This document shows positions 18,276 to 29,887 of a stretch of DNA of 64,000 nt, in pieces (within the stretch, counting starts at the first letter, position 1; every line of letters begins with the position of its first letter). A model generated the notes under the pieces. That model made no database searches. It was not told the origin of the DNA and saw nothing but the letters and a program-made list of their open reading frames with translations. The stretch is from Theristus sp. LFF4_11 (Eukaryota; Nematoda; Chromadorea; Monhysterida; Xyalidae), in assembly GCA_030248135.1 (NCBI GenBank), contig JASANC010005786.1, positions 30,001-94,000 of the forward strand, in the 5' to 3' direction. A program made the position numbers and the translations under genes.

Positions 18276-21200
18276 ATCATAATCAGTTTGACAGGTGTGG
18301 TATGGCAACAATAAAACGAAAAGGACAACAACGACTTCCAGCTGATTAGACTAGTGCACATATTTGACTGAACGGGAAGCACCCACTGAGCGTACCTTTT
18401 TTAATTGTCATGGAGCTGCGAGAAAAAAAACCGTCGCAGCATACACCAGCTGCAGAGCAAAAGTTCAATTTCTGAAAATTAAAAATACGATATGGGGAAC
18501 CTTCACCGTGTGCAGCATGTCGAACGAACTGCACAGTATGAGTTTAATTTAGGAAGCCTGTTAAAAACAAGGGCATCGTCAATCGAGGGTGTTTGGTGCG
18601 CCCGCCCACGCATGCAAACCTGCTCGCAAACTACAATGATAAAAAGGCTTGGATCTATAGGGTATCTGCTGAAATAGTATGATGATCACAACGACGACGA
18701 CACGACAGCTGGACAGAAAACAAAATCTGAATAAAGGTAAGAACGTCTGGTGGTGACCAAAAAGCCGATTGAAAAAAATGTCATTTTAACAGAAAAGTAT
18801 GGACTTATGAAAGGATTCGACCACTATCGCTCAAAAGCAACTGTTGTTCTTTCTGGCTCTTTGCAATAAAAACTGAAGTATTTCACGTTTCTGTTTAGGT
18901 GAGCTCTGTCTCTACCGCAAGGCTCGTTATGAATGCGCAAATTTTTGCGCAGTTTGAATGCTTTTGTGTTTTTTTGCGGTGAAAAGGAACACCACTGAAA
19001 ACATAACAATTCAAAAAGTGCAAGAGCGAACTGTAATAGCAGTGGCAGTGGGGCGTGCGACAAGACAGACATAACCGAACACCAATGACACTAAGCTATG
19101 CGACAGCGCTAGTGAAACGCTGATTTGCAAAGTTGAACGACCAGAACACCAGTACTATCGATTACAGTACACTCACTGAATTTTCAGTGACACTGATCAC
19201 CGACAATAGCTTGTGACTCATAGAAAACTGACCAAACGCGATAAGTACCCGTTGGCCACTCAACATTATTGGTCTTGAGTGTCTGGAATCGGGACGCAAA
19301 GAGATTGTGCCGAGACCGAATACCTGAAAAGTTACCGTAACCGGAGTACGGTAAGTTCTCTAAGCGACCTTCGTACACGACTCGTGTGTGTGTTCGTACA
19401 TGTTGATGTTGTTTGTCTTTCCGTTCGTCTTGTGCCGCCACTATTGTTTCGTGATTAATTGGCGTGTGCTTTCGCGCAAATCTGTGCGCCTCGCTGTTGG
19501 TGTGTGTCGAATGTTGATAGACGTCATAAAGGACGCACTAAAATGAGTCTGCGGCGCTCGCCTGTTCGACAGTGGCAATGGCGCAATGAGCACGATGTAA
19601 GAACACCGAGTGTGTAACCACCAACGAATAAATGTAAGAACAACAAATTTACGACGGAATGATGATATGCTTGTCAGATGTGCAGATTGCCGCTGATATT
19701 TGCGTTTTTATGCGATTTTTATCACTTCTCGACAATGAACGTGAAACAAAGCACGCCGCATTATAACCATCAGCGGAAAAGTTTTAGGATCTCTCTAACA
19801 ACGGTTCAATCAGACGTTTGGAGAGAGAAATTTATTGAGCGTCATAATATACAACACAGCACGCCAGAGTGTATAACTGCGAATGGCATTATATGACTGT
19901 GAAATTGAACAATCGAGTGAGACAGGAGGGTGCAAAAAAGATTAATGACGACCGAATGCCGCGAACCGGGCAGGTGACGAGCAGACTTGTGGCGCTGCAC
20001 TCGTTTGCGAAAGCGCACACTGGAAAAAAGCGGTGAAGTGAACCAAGCTGCACCGAAACAACGACAACACTGCAAAATGTGATCTCTCTGCAGCATATCC
20101 ATAGTTTATGTTTCTTTTTGTTCATCTCCTTTTCATAATCTCTCTCTCTCACACACACACACCGCTCTTGCATGTGTGTGTGTATAATAACGATTGGTGA
20201 CTTTCGTGTGTCAATTGATATGGCTATGTGGAAGGGAGACTTCCCGCAAATGAACAGATACAGAGGCCGCGTCACGCGGGGGAATCACCACCGCAGTCGT
20301 GTGGTGGCGAGTCGGCGACACCGCGTGCACATATTCCACAACAACAACAATGCTTTCGGTTGTGCTGTTGACGCTCCCCGGGCATAGGAGCGTTGTTGTT
20401 TTGTGACGCTCTACGCTGTGCTGTTTCGTTGCAAAGCGACATGTAACTCGAAACTCTGTTGAGTTGCAAACTGACACTCCACATTGGACAGGGCACGACA
20501 CTCCCGTTAAAGAGCGCTGATACTTTTCGGCTGGCATCGCTTTTCCAAAAGAAAAAGCTGGCTGTGCACCCAGCTTGCTGGATTGGAACCTGTTTCCTTG
20601 TGCATTTGCCTGACGCTTATGAGCGCCGAATAAAACGAAACGAGACGAAAAGAAACATTGGTTATCTTCGTGACAGTAAAACTTTTCAATTTTTCATTGA
20701 TATACAACGAACCACAATTTCGTCGCGTGGATCAGTCGAAATGTTTTTCATGATTATCTGTTTCTCACTCACTTCTCACATGTGGCACTTTCAACTTTGA
20801 AATGCCCGATAGATGCAAACATCGACAATCTTTGGCATGTATGCATATCAGCGTACAGTTTAGTTGGCATTTTCCACCAAGTTATCAGCAGACTTCGACA
20901 TCGGACAGCTGCTGTCATAACGGGTGGCCGAAAACACGGAGGCAGAGCAGCGCACACACTGTCGTTTTCCTGTTCCAACCGGTGATATGCATCGATGTTC
21001 ACATCTCTTTAAACTTGTACATTTTCATTTTTTGGCCATATTATTTGCTTGTTATATTGTTGTTATTGTTGTTTGTGTCTGGCCTCCCGTATCGTGTGAG
21101 AGCAGGGTCTCTCGTGTAACACAATATCCTCAAGGTGGAGAGAGATTTTTTGAGCGTTTTTTTGTCTGCGTTGGTGCGGTGTTTTTACGATATACACCGA

Positions 21201-23900
21201 ACAAAACGGGCACAAGTCGGCATATCGCCTCTACTCCAGTGACGTTTGACGGCTTCTTGCTAGCCGTTTTTTTCTTGAGGTGTCGAATTATAGATGTCGA
21301 CGTGTGTCTTGCAAAGTTATAGACAACAGATACACTTTCGACACTGTTTCGAAATCGGCCGGAAAAACGCTGCTTTCATTTTTACGCGTTTCCGTTCCGA
21401 CCTACAATATTTGCTGAGGTCTTTGCAAAATAAAAACAATGTCATTTTGTCGAAAAACGCTAATTGATCATCATTAATAATGGCCATTTAGTTTTAGGTG
21501 TCGGGACGCGGTTGGTTGGTTCGTTGGTTTGCTGACGCAAATGTGGTTGAGTTAGAAGAAACAGTCCGGGATAGACAGAACGGGTAATAAGAAGGACACA
21601 AAGAAAAAATAATAGCATCATTTCTGTGGACGCTCGTGAAGTGTAATCGTGACAAAAAGGCAGTTTTGGAACGGCACAGAGAAACAAAAAAACGACACAA
21701 ATCATCTTGATCAAGTAACACACAATAATAAGCTTAGCGCCAGTTAAAAAATGAGGACTTGAACATTCAATGAAACAAGAGTTATTTATGCGACCACAAG
21801 AATGCATTTCGTCTGGGATGGAAAAGCTTTTTAGTGCCGTTCTGTTTTTGCAGCGCAATCCTGAACAGAACACAGAGGCTTCTTTGTGACGTAACAAAAA
21901 CTTTTTTCGGATCGAGGGGTGTTGAAAGTTGCTCTTAAACGCTTAATAATGCTGAGCCGAATTAAACGTCCATTAGCGACCTGTTGCGAGCACAAAGACC
22001 GGCCTTTGCCTGTTCTACGGACGAATTTCCGAACTGTGAGTCAACAGGCGGTCAGCGACACTCCAAAACGCAGCAATGCTGCCCTGTTGGCTTTTCGACT
22101 TTTGTCAAGATCTGTCGCAATCGCGCATGATGATGGACTTTAATGCAAGAAATCGCTGGCGATTTGTAACTGTCTCGTTTTCACTTTGTACCATAAGATC
22201 GTGCCGGAGAAACCCCACAATGGAATTGTTGAGTGAATCGATTAAGTGGTGGGTTCAGTCAGAAATAAGCACATTGTATTGGACAGCGGTCAATTCAGAC
22301 TTGGTTTTGATTGGCAAACGTGCAAGTATGTGTTTTTTGAATAACAATTCTGACGCGTTGAACCACATCTCTGGAGCCTCCTGTCCAGCGTTTCCACTGA
22401 AGCATTACTGCGCTAATAACCATATTTCAACAACGCCCCAGTACTATGACAGCACACATCGACGTTCAAGGTGTGCTGTGAAAAAAATGCATTTACCGAG
22501 TGGAGTGCCAAAGTTTCGCCAGATAAACACACTGAACAAAACGTGAACAAGACGGTGTGGTAAAAAGATGGAAGCAGCGCATAAAATGCTAATGGCTGGG
22601 CGAAGTAAATGTGAAATGTGACAATATCGCGCATCAGCCCGTCCGCGCCTCTTAAAACGTCTTTCACTCGGCGCGCGCCACAATAATTTGCCATATCCGT
22701 GGCAGTAGTGGCAAATTTGTCGCGAGAGCTTGTTGCTTGCTCCACCGACTAATGCGGTTGTGGAGGTCGCGCCTTTTTTCACGCTGGTACATTTGCCGCT
22801 CTCTGAACGTTCAAAATGGCGGCCACACTGACGGAAGCATTTTGAATTTTGATGCATTTCGACAAATTGCACATGACAACTGCGCGCAATAAATCTTGCC
22901 TGCGTCATCCGATTTTACGCACTTTCACCGAGGCTTGGGGATGATTTTCGTTTATGGGTTTAGAAAGTTTGGGGGTGTGTGATTCTTTGGCACCAAGTTT
23001 CACCATGCGCATTGACACGCACCTCTGTTTATTTATCTGATTTTCCTCAAATTTTACTGAACAATTCTCTGTAAAACCCCGGGGGAAGGTCGTTACACAA
23101 GGTAATCTGTTGCGCTGTGTTTTCGTATGCTGAACAACACTGTTTTTGAAGAAGTGGCACGGGATCTATCTGAAGAAAAGCGAATGGAAAGCCACGAAAT
23201 AAGCTAATGACATGATGAATGGGCGTGTTCTGCCACATTGTCACTCACATACCGTTCGGTGAAAAGAAAAAGCTGAAACACAGATTACCAAACCGGGAAT
23301 GAAGACAAAGATGAAGCGTGCTGCAACAGTGAAGAGAATGTTTCTTTCGTTTTTGCACCGAAACTGCTGTATCGATAAACCAATGTGTCATGTTTTTTTT
23401 TTCATGTTTCTCGTTGTTTGTAAACACACAGAATACAATCCTTTCAAACGTTTAAAAACCTATTGAAAATGGAACCACTTGGATATGGAGGGGCTTTTGA
23501 ATAGCTGACAAACAGAGACTTCCAAAAAAACGGGTTGACAAAAACTGCTTTATTTGATTGCTGTTTTTACGTTAAGACGCTAATCATTGTTCCAAAAACT
23601 TTGTTTCGTAAATTTATTTTTGCTGTTTTTGTCCTCTCTTATTTGGTGTTACCAGATTTTTCATGTTTTGGAGACTCAAAAACTCAGCTTTTAATTATGA
23701 CGCAACCATTGCAGTTTTGACGCTCTGTTTCATAAATTTAATTTGAAACGCAGCAGGTGAAAAGTAAGAGGAACTGATTGACGACCAACCGAGTTATTCT
23801 CGAATCTCGACAACACGGATTCACGTCATCTAATCTGTTTTGTCAATACAGTCGTGCAATTGAATTTCAATTCTATGCAGTTCTGATACAACATAATAAT
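18276..23900. other. intergenic DNA without recognised genes
   Basis: Only short frames without family resemblance. It contains a CT/CA microsatellite at about 20138-20164 and an inverted repeat TTACCGTA...TACGGTAA at 19332-19354. Confidence 0.5.
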
Positions 23901-23903
23901 CCA

Positions 23904-23945
23904 CAGTGGAGAGCAAAAGTTTGGAAACCCCTGTGCACCCGCTGC
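23904..23945 (+). mobile_element. Tc1-like terminal repeat, left-facing end
   Basis: CAGTGGAGAGCAAAAGTTTG followed by GAAACCCCTGTGCACCC. This matches, in inverted orientation, the end at 29303-29340. The AAAAGTTTGGAAAC core is typical of Tc1/mariner ends. No TA precedes it. Confidence 0.5.
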
Positions 23946-24225
23946 ATATTGCGCGTGTTGGATGGGTAATTTTTGCGTTGTTACTATTGTCAGGTCCACA
24001 CCTGGGACCGACTTCTTTCCTCAACTGGAATGCTAAACTATTTCATTCTTTTTGTCACACACCATGATTATAACAGTTAAACGCCTCTTTTATTATTGGT
24101 TTTCCACCTTTTTGTGCATTTAACTTTGGTTCTTGCAATAGTTTCTTTGTATTTCTCGCATCCGACTTCATAATAAAACGAAAGCACCAAATAAATTGGG
24201 CTCGTCGAATTGTAATCGGAACGAA

Positions 24226-24800
24226 GGTACCGTGTGGTCGCCCTACATCAACGGCGACTACACGATCCGTCCAGGACTGCGCCTGACGTAGGGGCGCCTG
24301 GGCTACCTGGGCGACAACTCACTGCCTGCGCCGATAGCGACAGGTGTAACTTTGCTGGCCTCGCTTCAAATCTGTAAACCGTAAGTTACCTGCAACAGTC
24401 TTTTATTTAATTGTTTCTTTTATTCTTTCAGTAATACTAGGAGTAGAAGCGAAGTGGTGAGAGGCCATAACGCATGTGTGACGCTAACACTGCGACACCA
24501 ATAACATGTTCTGTGGTTCATGCTAACAAGAAGTCCACGTTGAGACGTCTGGAAGGTCAGAAGCCTAGGAGTGGAAATAGCAGAAGTCCTCACTTTGTGA
24601 CCAGTGCTATTGAGGCGACGCCGCGATCGGTGAGTGGCCAAAGCCGCACTGCAGCTGGCGTGAGGCACACCCTTCGAGTGTCTGCTCTAGGGTCAAGTGC
24701 CGATAATACCAGGAATCAGGACCACTTGAGGAGTGGGCATCTAAGGGTGGTTCCACACTATGCACCTAAGCAAATATTTTTGGTTTTGGGACTGCAGCAC
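24226..24800 (+). pseudogene. GC-rich exon-like block, origin unknown
   Basis: From about 24226 one plus frame reads VWSPYINGDYTIRPGLRLT, then a TAG stop, then GRLGYLGDNSLPAPIATGV, and it approaches a splice-like gtaagt at 24380. After a ttctttcag at 24432, a further frame stays open for about 110 codons to 24815. Base composition looks coding, but the frames do not join cleanly and I do not recognise the protein. It may be a decayed gene fragment or part of an old transposon. Confidence 0.3.
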
Positions 24801-24807
24801 ACAAAAA

Positions 24808-25774
24808 TTATCTAAAAATGCGGGAGACGCATATAAAAGGAGGAATATGGCCTTGTGTAAGCAGTGAAAGACTTGGCTCGACAACGCTTTTCAAGTCTCT
24901 GATGTGGTACACACGGATACAAGTACATAAGAGTTATATTTTTGCGCCGCGTTTGCTGTTTAAAAGCTTGCTGAAAAGCGTAAAAACTTTGAAGTTATTT
25001 TTCAATTGTCCTCTTCAGTTTAGTCTAAAATCACACCATGTGCGAAATTCTGTAAATTCTGTGCAAAAACAGAAACATCAGAAATTGCAATATATTGCTG
25101 CATGTAGCTTTATCGTTGTTGTTGTTGTTGTTTTGTTGGGATTTTTAGGCGATGTTTTTAGCCAGGGCTAACCCAGAGAAGCGTACAGAACGCCATTGAG
25201 TAGGGCGCCCATTGAGTTTTCTCTGTCATTAAGTGCCTACATACCCCTCGGCGGGGCTCGATCCCCCGAGCGCATGTAGTCTAACGCACTACCACCAGGC
25301 CACGAGGGTGACAATTGTTGTTGTTGCTAACGTACGCACCGCTGTGCATACAGCAGCACCAGTGCAAAAAGTGTTGTCTTTCGTTGATTTTCACCCTTTT
25401 TACCAAACTCTTGTGACAGGATAAACCGGTGAGTCATTGCCACAGAAGGAGACCTTGCGTTCCCCAACGCCTCTGCGATACACTTTGTGCAAACCAGTGT
25501 CAGCGATCTAAAGTCTGATCGTTATTTTAGTGGTTTTAGTGGTCGCTAAATGCTAGAAAAAAAGCAAATGTGAAAGTTTCATTTGTCTACAATCTACGAG
25601 GGTTGCTACTTCCAACCGAAATAAAAAATAAACGGCGCAAAAATATGACTCTTATGTACTTGTATCCGTGTGTACCACATCAGAGACTTGAAAAGCGTTG
25701 TCGAGCCAAGTCTTTCACTGCTTACACAAGGCCATATTCCTCCTTTTATATGCGTCTCCCGCATTTTTAGATAA
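24808..25774. mobile_element. ~970-bp foldback element with ~140-bp inverted arms
   Basis: The left arm 24808-24955 begins TTATCTAAAAATGCGGGAG. The right arm 25632-25774 is its reverse complement. The centre holds the SINE at 25115-25310. No transposase is seen, and family assignment is open. Confidence 0.8.
25115..25310 (-). mobile_element. tRNA-derived SINE with (AAC)n tail
   Basis: Read on the minus strand, the head starts CCCTCGTGGCCTGGTGG and contains a B-box-like GGATCGAGCC. The 5' CCCTCG can pair with CGAGGG about 65 nt later, like an acceptor stem. The body ends GGGTTAGCCCTGGCTAAAAA and then runs into CAACAACAAC. A 5'-truncated copy with the same 3' end is at 32529-32592. Confidence 0.7.
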
Positions 25775-25864
25775 TATTCTGACTTTTACATAAGCCCCGA
25801 AGGTCCGACCAAAATCACAATACGTTGGTCACACATTCTTCTAAACCCCGGACAACTCAGGTTT

Positions 25865-27735
25865 TTCATTTTTTGTTTTTAGGCCAATTTCGCCTATGCT
25901 ATTTCTACGGCCCATTCGCCCAAAATCGTCACGATTCAGTACCTAGAATTGCTCACATAAGAAAACTAACCCAGAATCCGTGATCAGCGCATTGAATTAC
26001 CATGGAAAACACCGTTGTTTTGGTTTTTCATTTCTGGACCGATTTCGCCAATTTCCACGGCCGATTCGCCCGAAATCGTCACGATTCAGTATCTAGAGTT
26101 GCTCACTTAAAAAACTAACCTAAAATCCGTGATCAGCGCATTGAATTACCCTGAAAAACACCATTTTCTTGTTTTTCGTTTCTGGACCGATTTCGCCAAC
26201 TTCCACGGCCGATTCGCCCGAAATCGTCACGATTCAGCATCTAAAGTTGCTCACGTAAGAAAACTAACCCAAAATCCGTGATCAGCGCATTGAATTACCC
26301 TGGAAAACACTATTTTCTTGTTTTTCGTTTCTAGACCGATTTCGCCAATTTCCACGGCCGATTCGCCCGAAATCGTCACGATTCAGCATCTAAAGTTGCT
26401 CACGTAAGAAAACTAACCCAAAATCCGTGATCAGCGCATTGAATTACCCTGGAAAACACCATTTTCTTGTTTTTCGTTTCTAGACCGATTTCGCCAATTT
26501 ACACGGCCGATTCGCTCGAAATCGTCACGATTCAGCATCTAAAGTTGCTCACGTAAGAAAACTAACTCAAAATCCGTGATCAGCGCATTGAATTACCCTG
26601 GAAAACACATTTTTCTTGTTTTTCGTTTCTGGACCGATTTCGCCAATTTCCACGGCCGATTCGCCCGAAATCGTCACGATTCAGCATCTACAGTGGCTCA
26701 CGTAAGAAAACTAACCCAAAATCCGTGATCAGCGCATTGAATTACCCTGGAAAACACCATTTTCTTGTTTTTCGTTTCTAGACCGATTTCGCCAATTTCC
26801 ACGGCCGATTCGCCCGAAATCGTCACGATTCAGCATCTATTCGCCCGAAATCGTCACGATTCAGCATCTAAAGTTGCTCACGTAAGAAAACTAACCCAAA
26901 ATCCGTGATCAGCGCATTGAATTACCCTGGAAAACACCATTTTCTTGTTTTTCGTTTCTAGACCGATTTTGCCAATTTACACGGCCGATTCGCTCGAAAT
27001 CGTCACGATTCAGCATCTTAAGTTGCTCACGTAAGAAAACTAACCCAAAATCCGTGATCAGCGCATTGAATTACCCTGGAAAACACATTTTTCTTGTTTT
27101 TCGTTTCTGGACCGATTTCACCAATTTCCACGGCCGATTCGCCCGAAATCGTCACGATTCAGCATCTACAGTTGCTCACGTAAGAAAACTAACCCAAAAT
27201 CCGTGATCAGCGCATTGAATTACCCTGGAAAACACCATTTTCTTGTTTTTCGTTTCTAGACCGATTTCGCCAATTTCCACGGCCGATTCGCCCGAAATCG
27301 TCACGATTCAGCATCTATTCGCCCGAAATCGTCACGATTCAGCATCTACAGTTGCTCACGTAAGAAAACTAACCCAAAATCCGTGATCAGCGCATTGAAT
27401 TACCCTGGAAAACACCATTTTCTTGTTTTTCGTTTCTAGACCGATTTCGCCAATTTCCACGGCCGATTCGCCCGAAATCGTCACGATTCAGCATCTATTC
27501 GCCCGAAATCGTCACGATTCAGCATCTAAAGTTGCTCACGTAAGAAAACTAACCCAAAATCCGTGATCAGCGCATTGAATTACCCTGGAAAACACCCTTT
27601 TCTTGTTTTTCGTTTCTAGACCGATTTCGCCAATTTCCACGGCCGATTCGCTCGAAATCGTCACGATTCAGCATCTAAAGTTGCTCACGTAAGAAAACTA
27701 ACCCAAAATCCGTGATCAGCGCATTGAATTCCTAC
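25865..27735. repeat. satellite array of 149-bp and 180-bp monomers
   Basis: About 12 head-to-tail monomers. Starts of the TTTCTRGACCGATTT box fall at 26031, 26179, 26328, 26477, 26626, 26775, 26955, 27104, 27253, 27433 and 27613. This gives 148-149-bp spacings plus three of 180 bp. The 180-bp monomers carry an internal 31-bp duplication (ttcgcccgaaatcgtcacga onward). Left-edge monomers are the most diverged. Each unit contains AATCGTCACGATT, a perfect dyad around a central C. Confidence 0.95.
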
Positions 27736-27879
27736 GGACTAGATCTTTTTCCTATTATTTTTCGTAGCTCAGACAAAATTTGTAAGAGTGAAAAGCTGAT
27801 ACCCAGTCGAAATGCTACGAACTGTAAAAAATGCACAATTTTGACGAAAAAAATGCCCGGGCAAAAAAATTTATAAAAT

Positions 27880-28305
27880 CTACGAATGAAATTACCCCAG
27901 GAAACATTTTTGTTCGACTGTGAAAGTGTCGCAGGTAAAAATTGAAAGGGCGCACACTTAAAACCAGGTGAAAACCCTGCGAACTTTTAAAAATGCCCAA
28001 TTTTTTACCCAAAACAAGGTCTGGGTAAAAAATTAATCCGATTTTCAAAATCTCCGGATGGAATTACCCCAGGAAACATTTTTGTTCGACTGTGAAAGTG
28101 TCGCAGGTAAAAATTGAAAGGGCGCACACTTAAAACCAGGTGAAGACCCTGCGAACTTTTAAAAATGCCCAATTTTTACCCAAAAACAGGGTCTGGGTAA
28201 AAAATTAACCCAATTTTCAAAATCTCCGGATGGAATTACCCCAGGAAACATTTTTGTTTGACTGTGAAAGTGTCGCAGGTAAAAACTGAAAGGGCGCACA
28301 CATGT
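27880..28305. repeat. 172-bp tandem repeat, about 2.5 copies
   Basis: Unit starts near attaccccaggaaacatttt at 27891, 28063 and 28235. Different sequence from the adjacent satellite, though both carry GAATTACC-like boxes. Confidence 0.85.
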
Positions 28306-29302
28306 TGATTACATACCAGAAAAAAAAAAGGACAAAGGGAAATAAGTAACACGATTTTCAGAATAGGTTTTTCGTGTCTAGAGCGTATGAAAAATCGTCC
28401 GATGAAAATTTTTTCGCGGCTCCAAGCACAACTTTGGGTGTTCGTTTCGTGTGCACAGAACCAAGTTTGTGGCTTATACTATGCTCGCTGCAGGGCAGCG
28501 AGAAAGTTTGAAAAACGCGCGCGAGGGGAAAACGGCTCATATTATGCGTGATGCGCTGTCCGCTCGCTGACGCTCGCTCGCGCATCCGCATGATAAAAGT
28601 AACACACGCCGTGTTATTATTTTTTATACACACCATAGTACGCGTTGCTCTGAACGGCGTGCTTTCGTCAAAATACAGTATGACGAGAATTCAGACGTCA
28701 CTGGAGTCACTCCAGTAACCAGTTTGCCAAAACAGCGACCGGACTGCCATTCAATCATTTTCATTTCATTTCAGAAGCGATCAGCACGCAAAGTAACGAA
28801 CACACAGTTTTGGCAGTGGGCAAATTGTCAGGCTATTGCAGCATCAAAAGCAAAGATAAATGAAAAGGCACTGTACAGTGTGTCATGTGTATTGTTGTGT
28901 TCATAAAAAACAAAGCTATCATGTGTTGGGGTCAGACGCACTATAAAAGCACCCATACCGTATTACCCCCATTAACCCCCCCCACCATTAATCCCCCCCC
29001 CCACCAATAAACCCCCACCCCCCGACCAGTTTCCGAATAATCCCCCCACAAATAATCCCCCATGGGGGATTATTGGAGACCTGTTTGAAACACATACCCA
29101 GCGAATTCAGTGGCTGGTTGCAGTGAAAATGATGAAATTGTGCTACCAAAGGCCCCCAAATGGGTGAGTTAATAGTAATTTCATTACAAAAGGCTGTTAT
29201 AAAAGGAAATTTCTATGTAGAGTAGAAGTTTCTGCGACTTTCTTGCCTGCCATGCAATGTATTTTTGCCATTTTTCAACAAACCCCCACCACCACACACC
29301 CA
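28306..29302. other. upstream DNA of the 7TM receptor gene with a C-run block
   Basis: No gene recognised. About 28966-29065 holds degenerate AATAAYCCCCCC units with many C runs on the plus strand. These could form i-motif/G-quadruplex structures. Confidence 0.5.
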
Positions 29303-29340
29303 CGGGCGCACAGGGGTTTCCAAACTTTTGCTCGCTACTG
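29303..29340 (-). mobile_element. Tc1-like terminal repeat, right-facing end
   Basis: GCACAGGGGTTTCCAAACTT followed by TTGCTCGCTACTG and then TA. Inverted match over about 37 bp to 23904-23945. Confidence 0.5.
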
Positions 29341-29616
29341 TATAATTGACTGTCAACGGGTGTAAGGGAATTTTCTCGATAACAAAAATAATAATCACAA
29401 ACCTACAGCTTTTCGTGATCGAAGCGTTGCTAATGGACCATAGTAAAATTGAATTACCGAATGCCCAGATCCATGTAAACAAGCGGCAAATTGCGCCGCT
29501 CAAACACAAACAAAATCTTTCCAAAAACAAAACTGTAAAATTCGTTCCGCTTTTCGTCCTACCCCATTCACATTCACACCGTACATCCGCCCGAGCGCAC
29601 ACCCTGTACATAGAAC

Positions 29617-29887
29617 ATGAGCGACTCGGCCTCGCTCAACGGTTCGTCGCTGTCGACGCCCTGGTACGTCGACTACCGCGCGTTGGTGCCGCTGATGATG
29701 ATCTTCTTCGCGCAAGGCTGCGTCATGTTCGTGTGCGGCGGCACGATCTGCTCGGCGATTTTGGCGCACGCCGCGTTGCGCGAACGAAAGTCGTTCGTAT
29801 TGATCGCCGGGCAGAAGTTCGTCGACATGGGCCTCGGCGTCACGCACATGCTCGCAGCCGTCCGCCGACTCTCGATCATATTCAATG
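29617..29887 (+). CDS. 7TM receptor exon 1 (TM1-TM2)
   Basis: Begins MSDSASLNGSSLSTPWYVDY. TM1 includes LVPLMMIFFAQGCVMFVCGG, followed by the loop AHAALRERKSF and TM2. Two donors keep the frame. A GC donor (AATG|gcaagt) at 29887 gives IIFNGTENNET. A weaker GT donor (GGGG|gtcggg) at 29911 adds eight residues. I prefer the GC donor because of its strong +3 to +6 consensus and the resulting glycosylation sequon. Confidence 0.75.

Noticed and set aside
25865..27735. CRISPR-like regular spacing
   Set aside because: Whole 149/180-bp monomers repeat without unique spacers, in an intron-bearing eukaryotic genome; it is a satellite.
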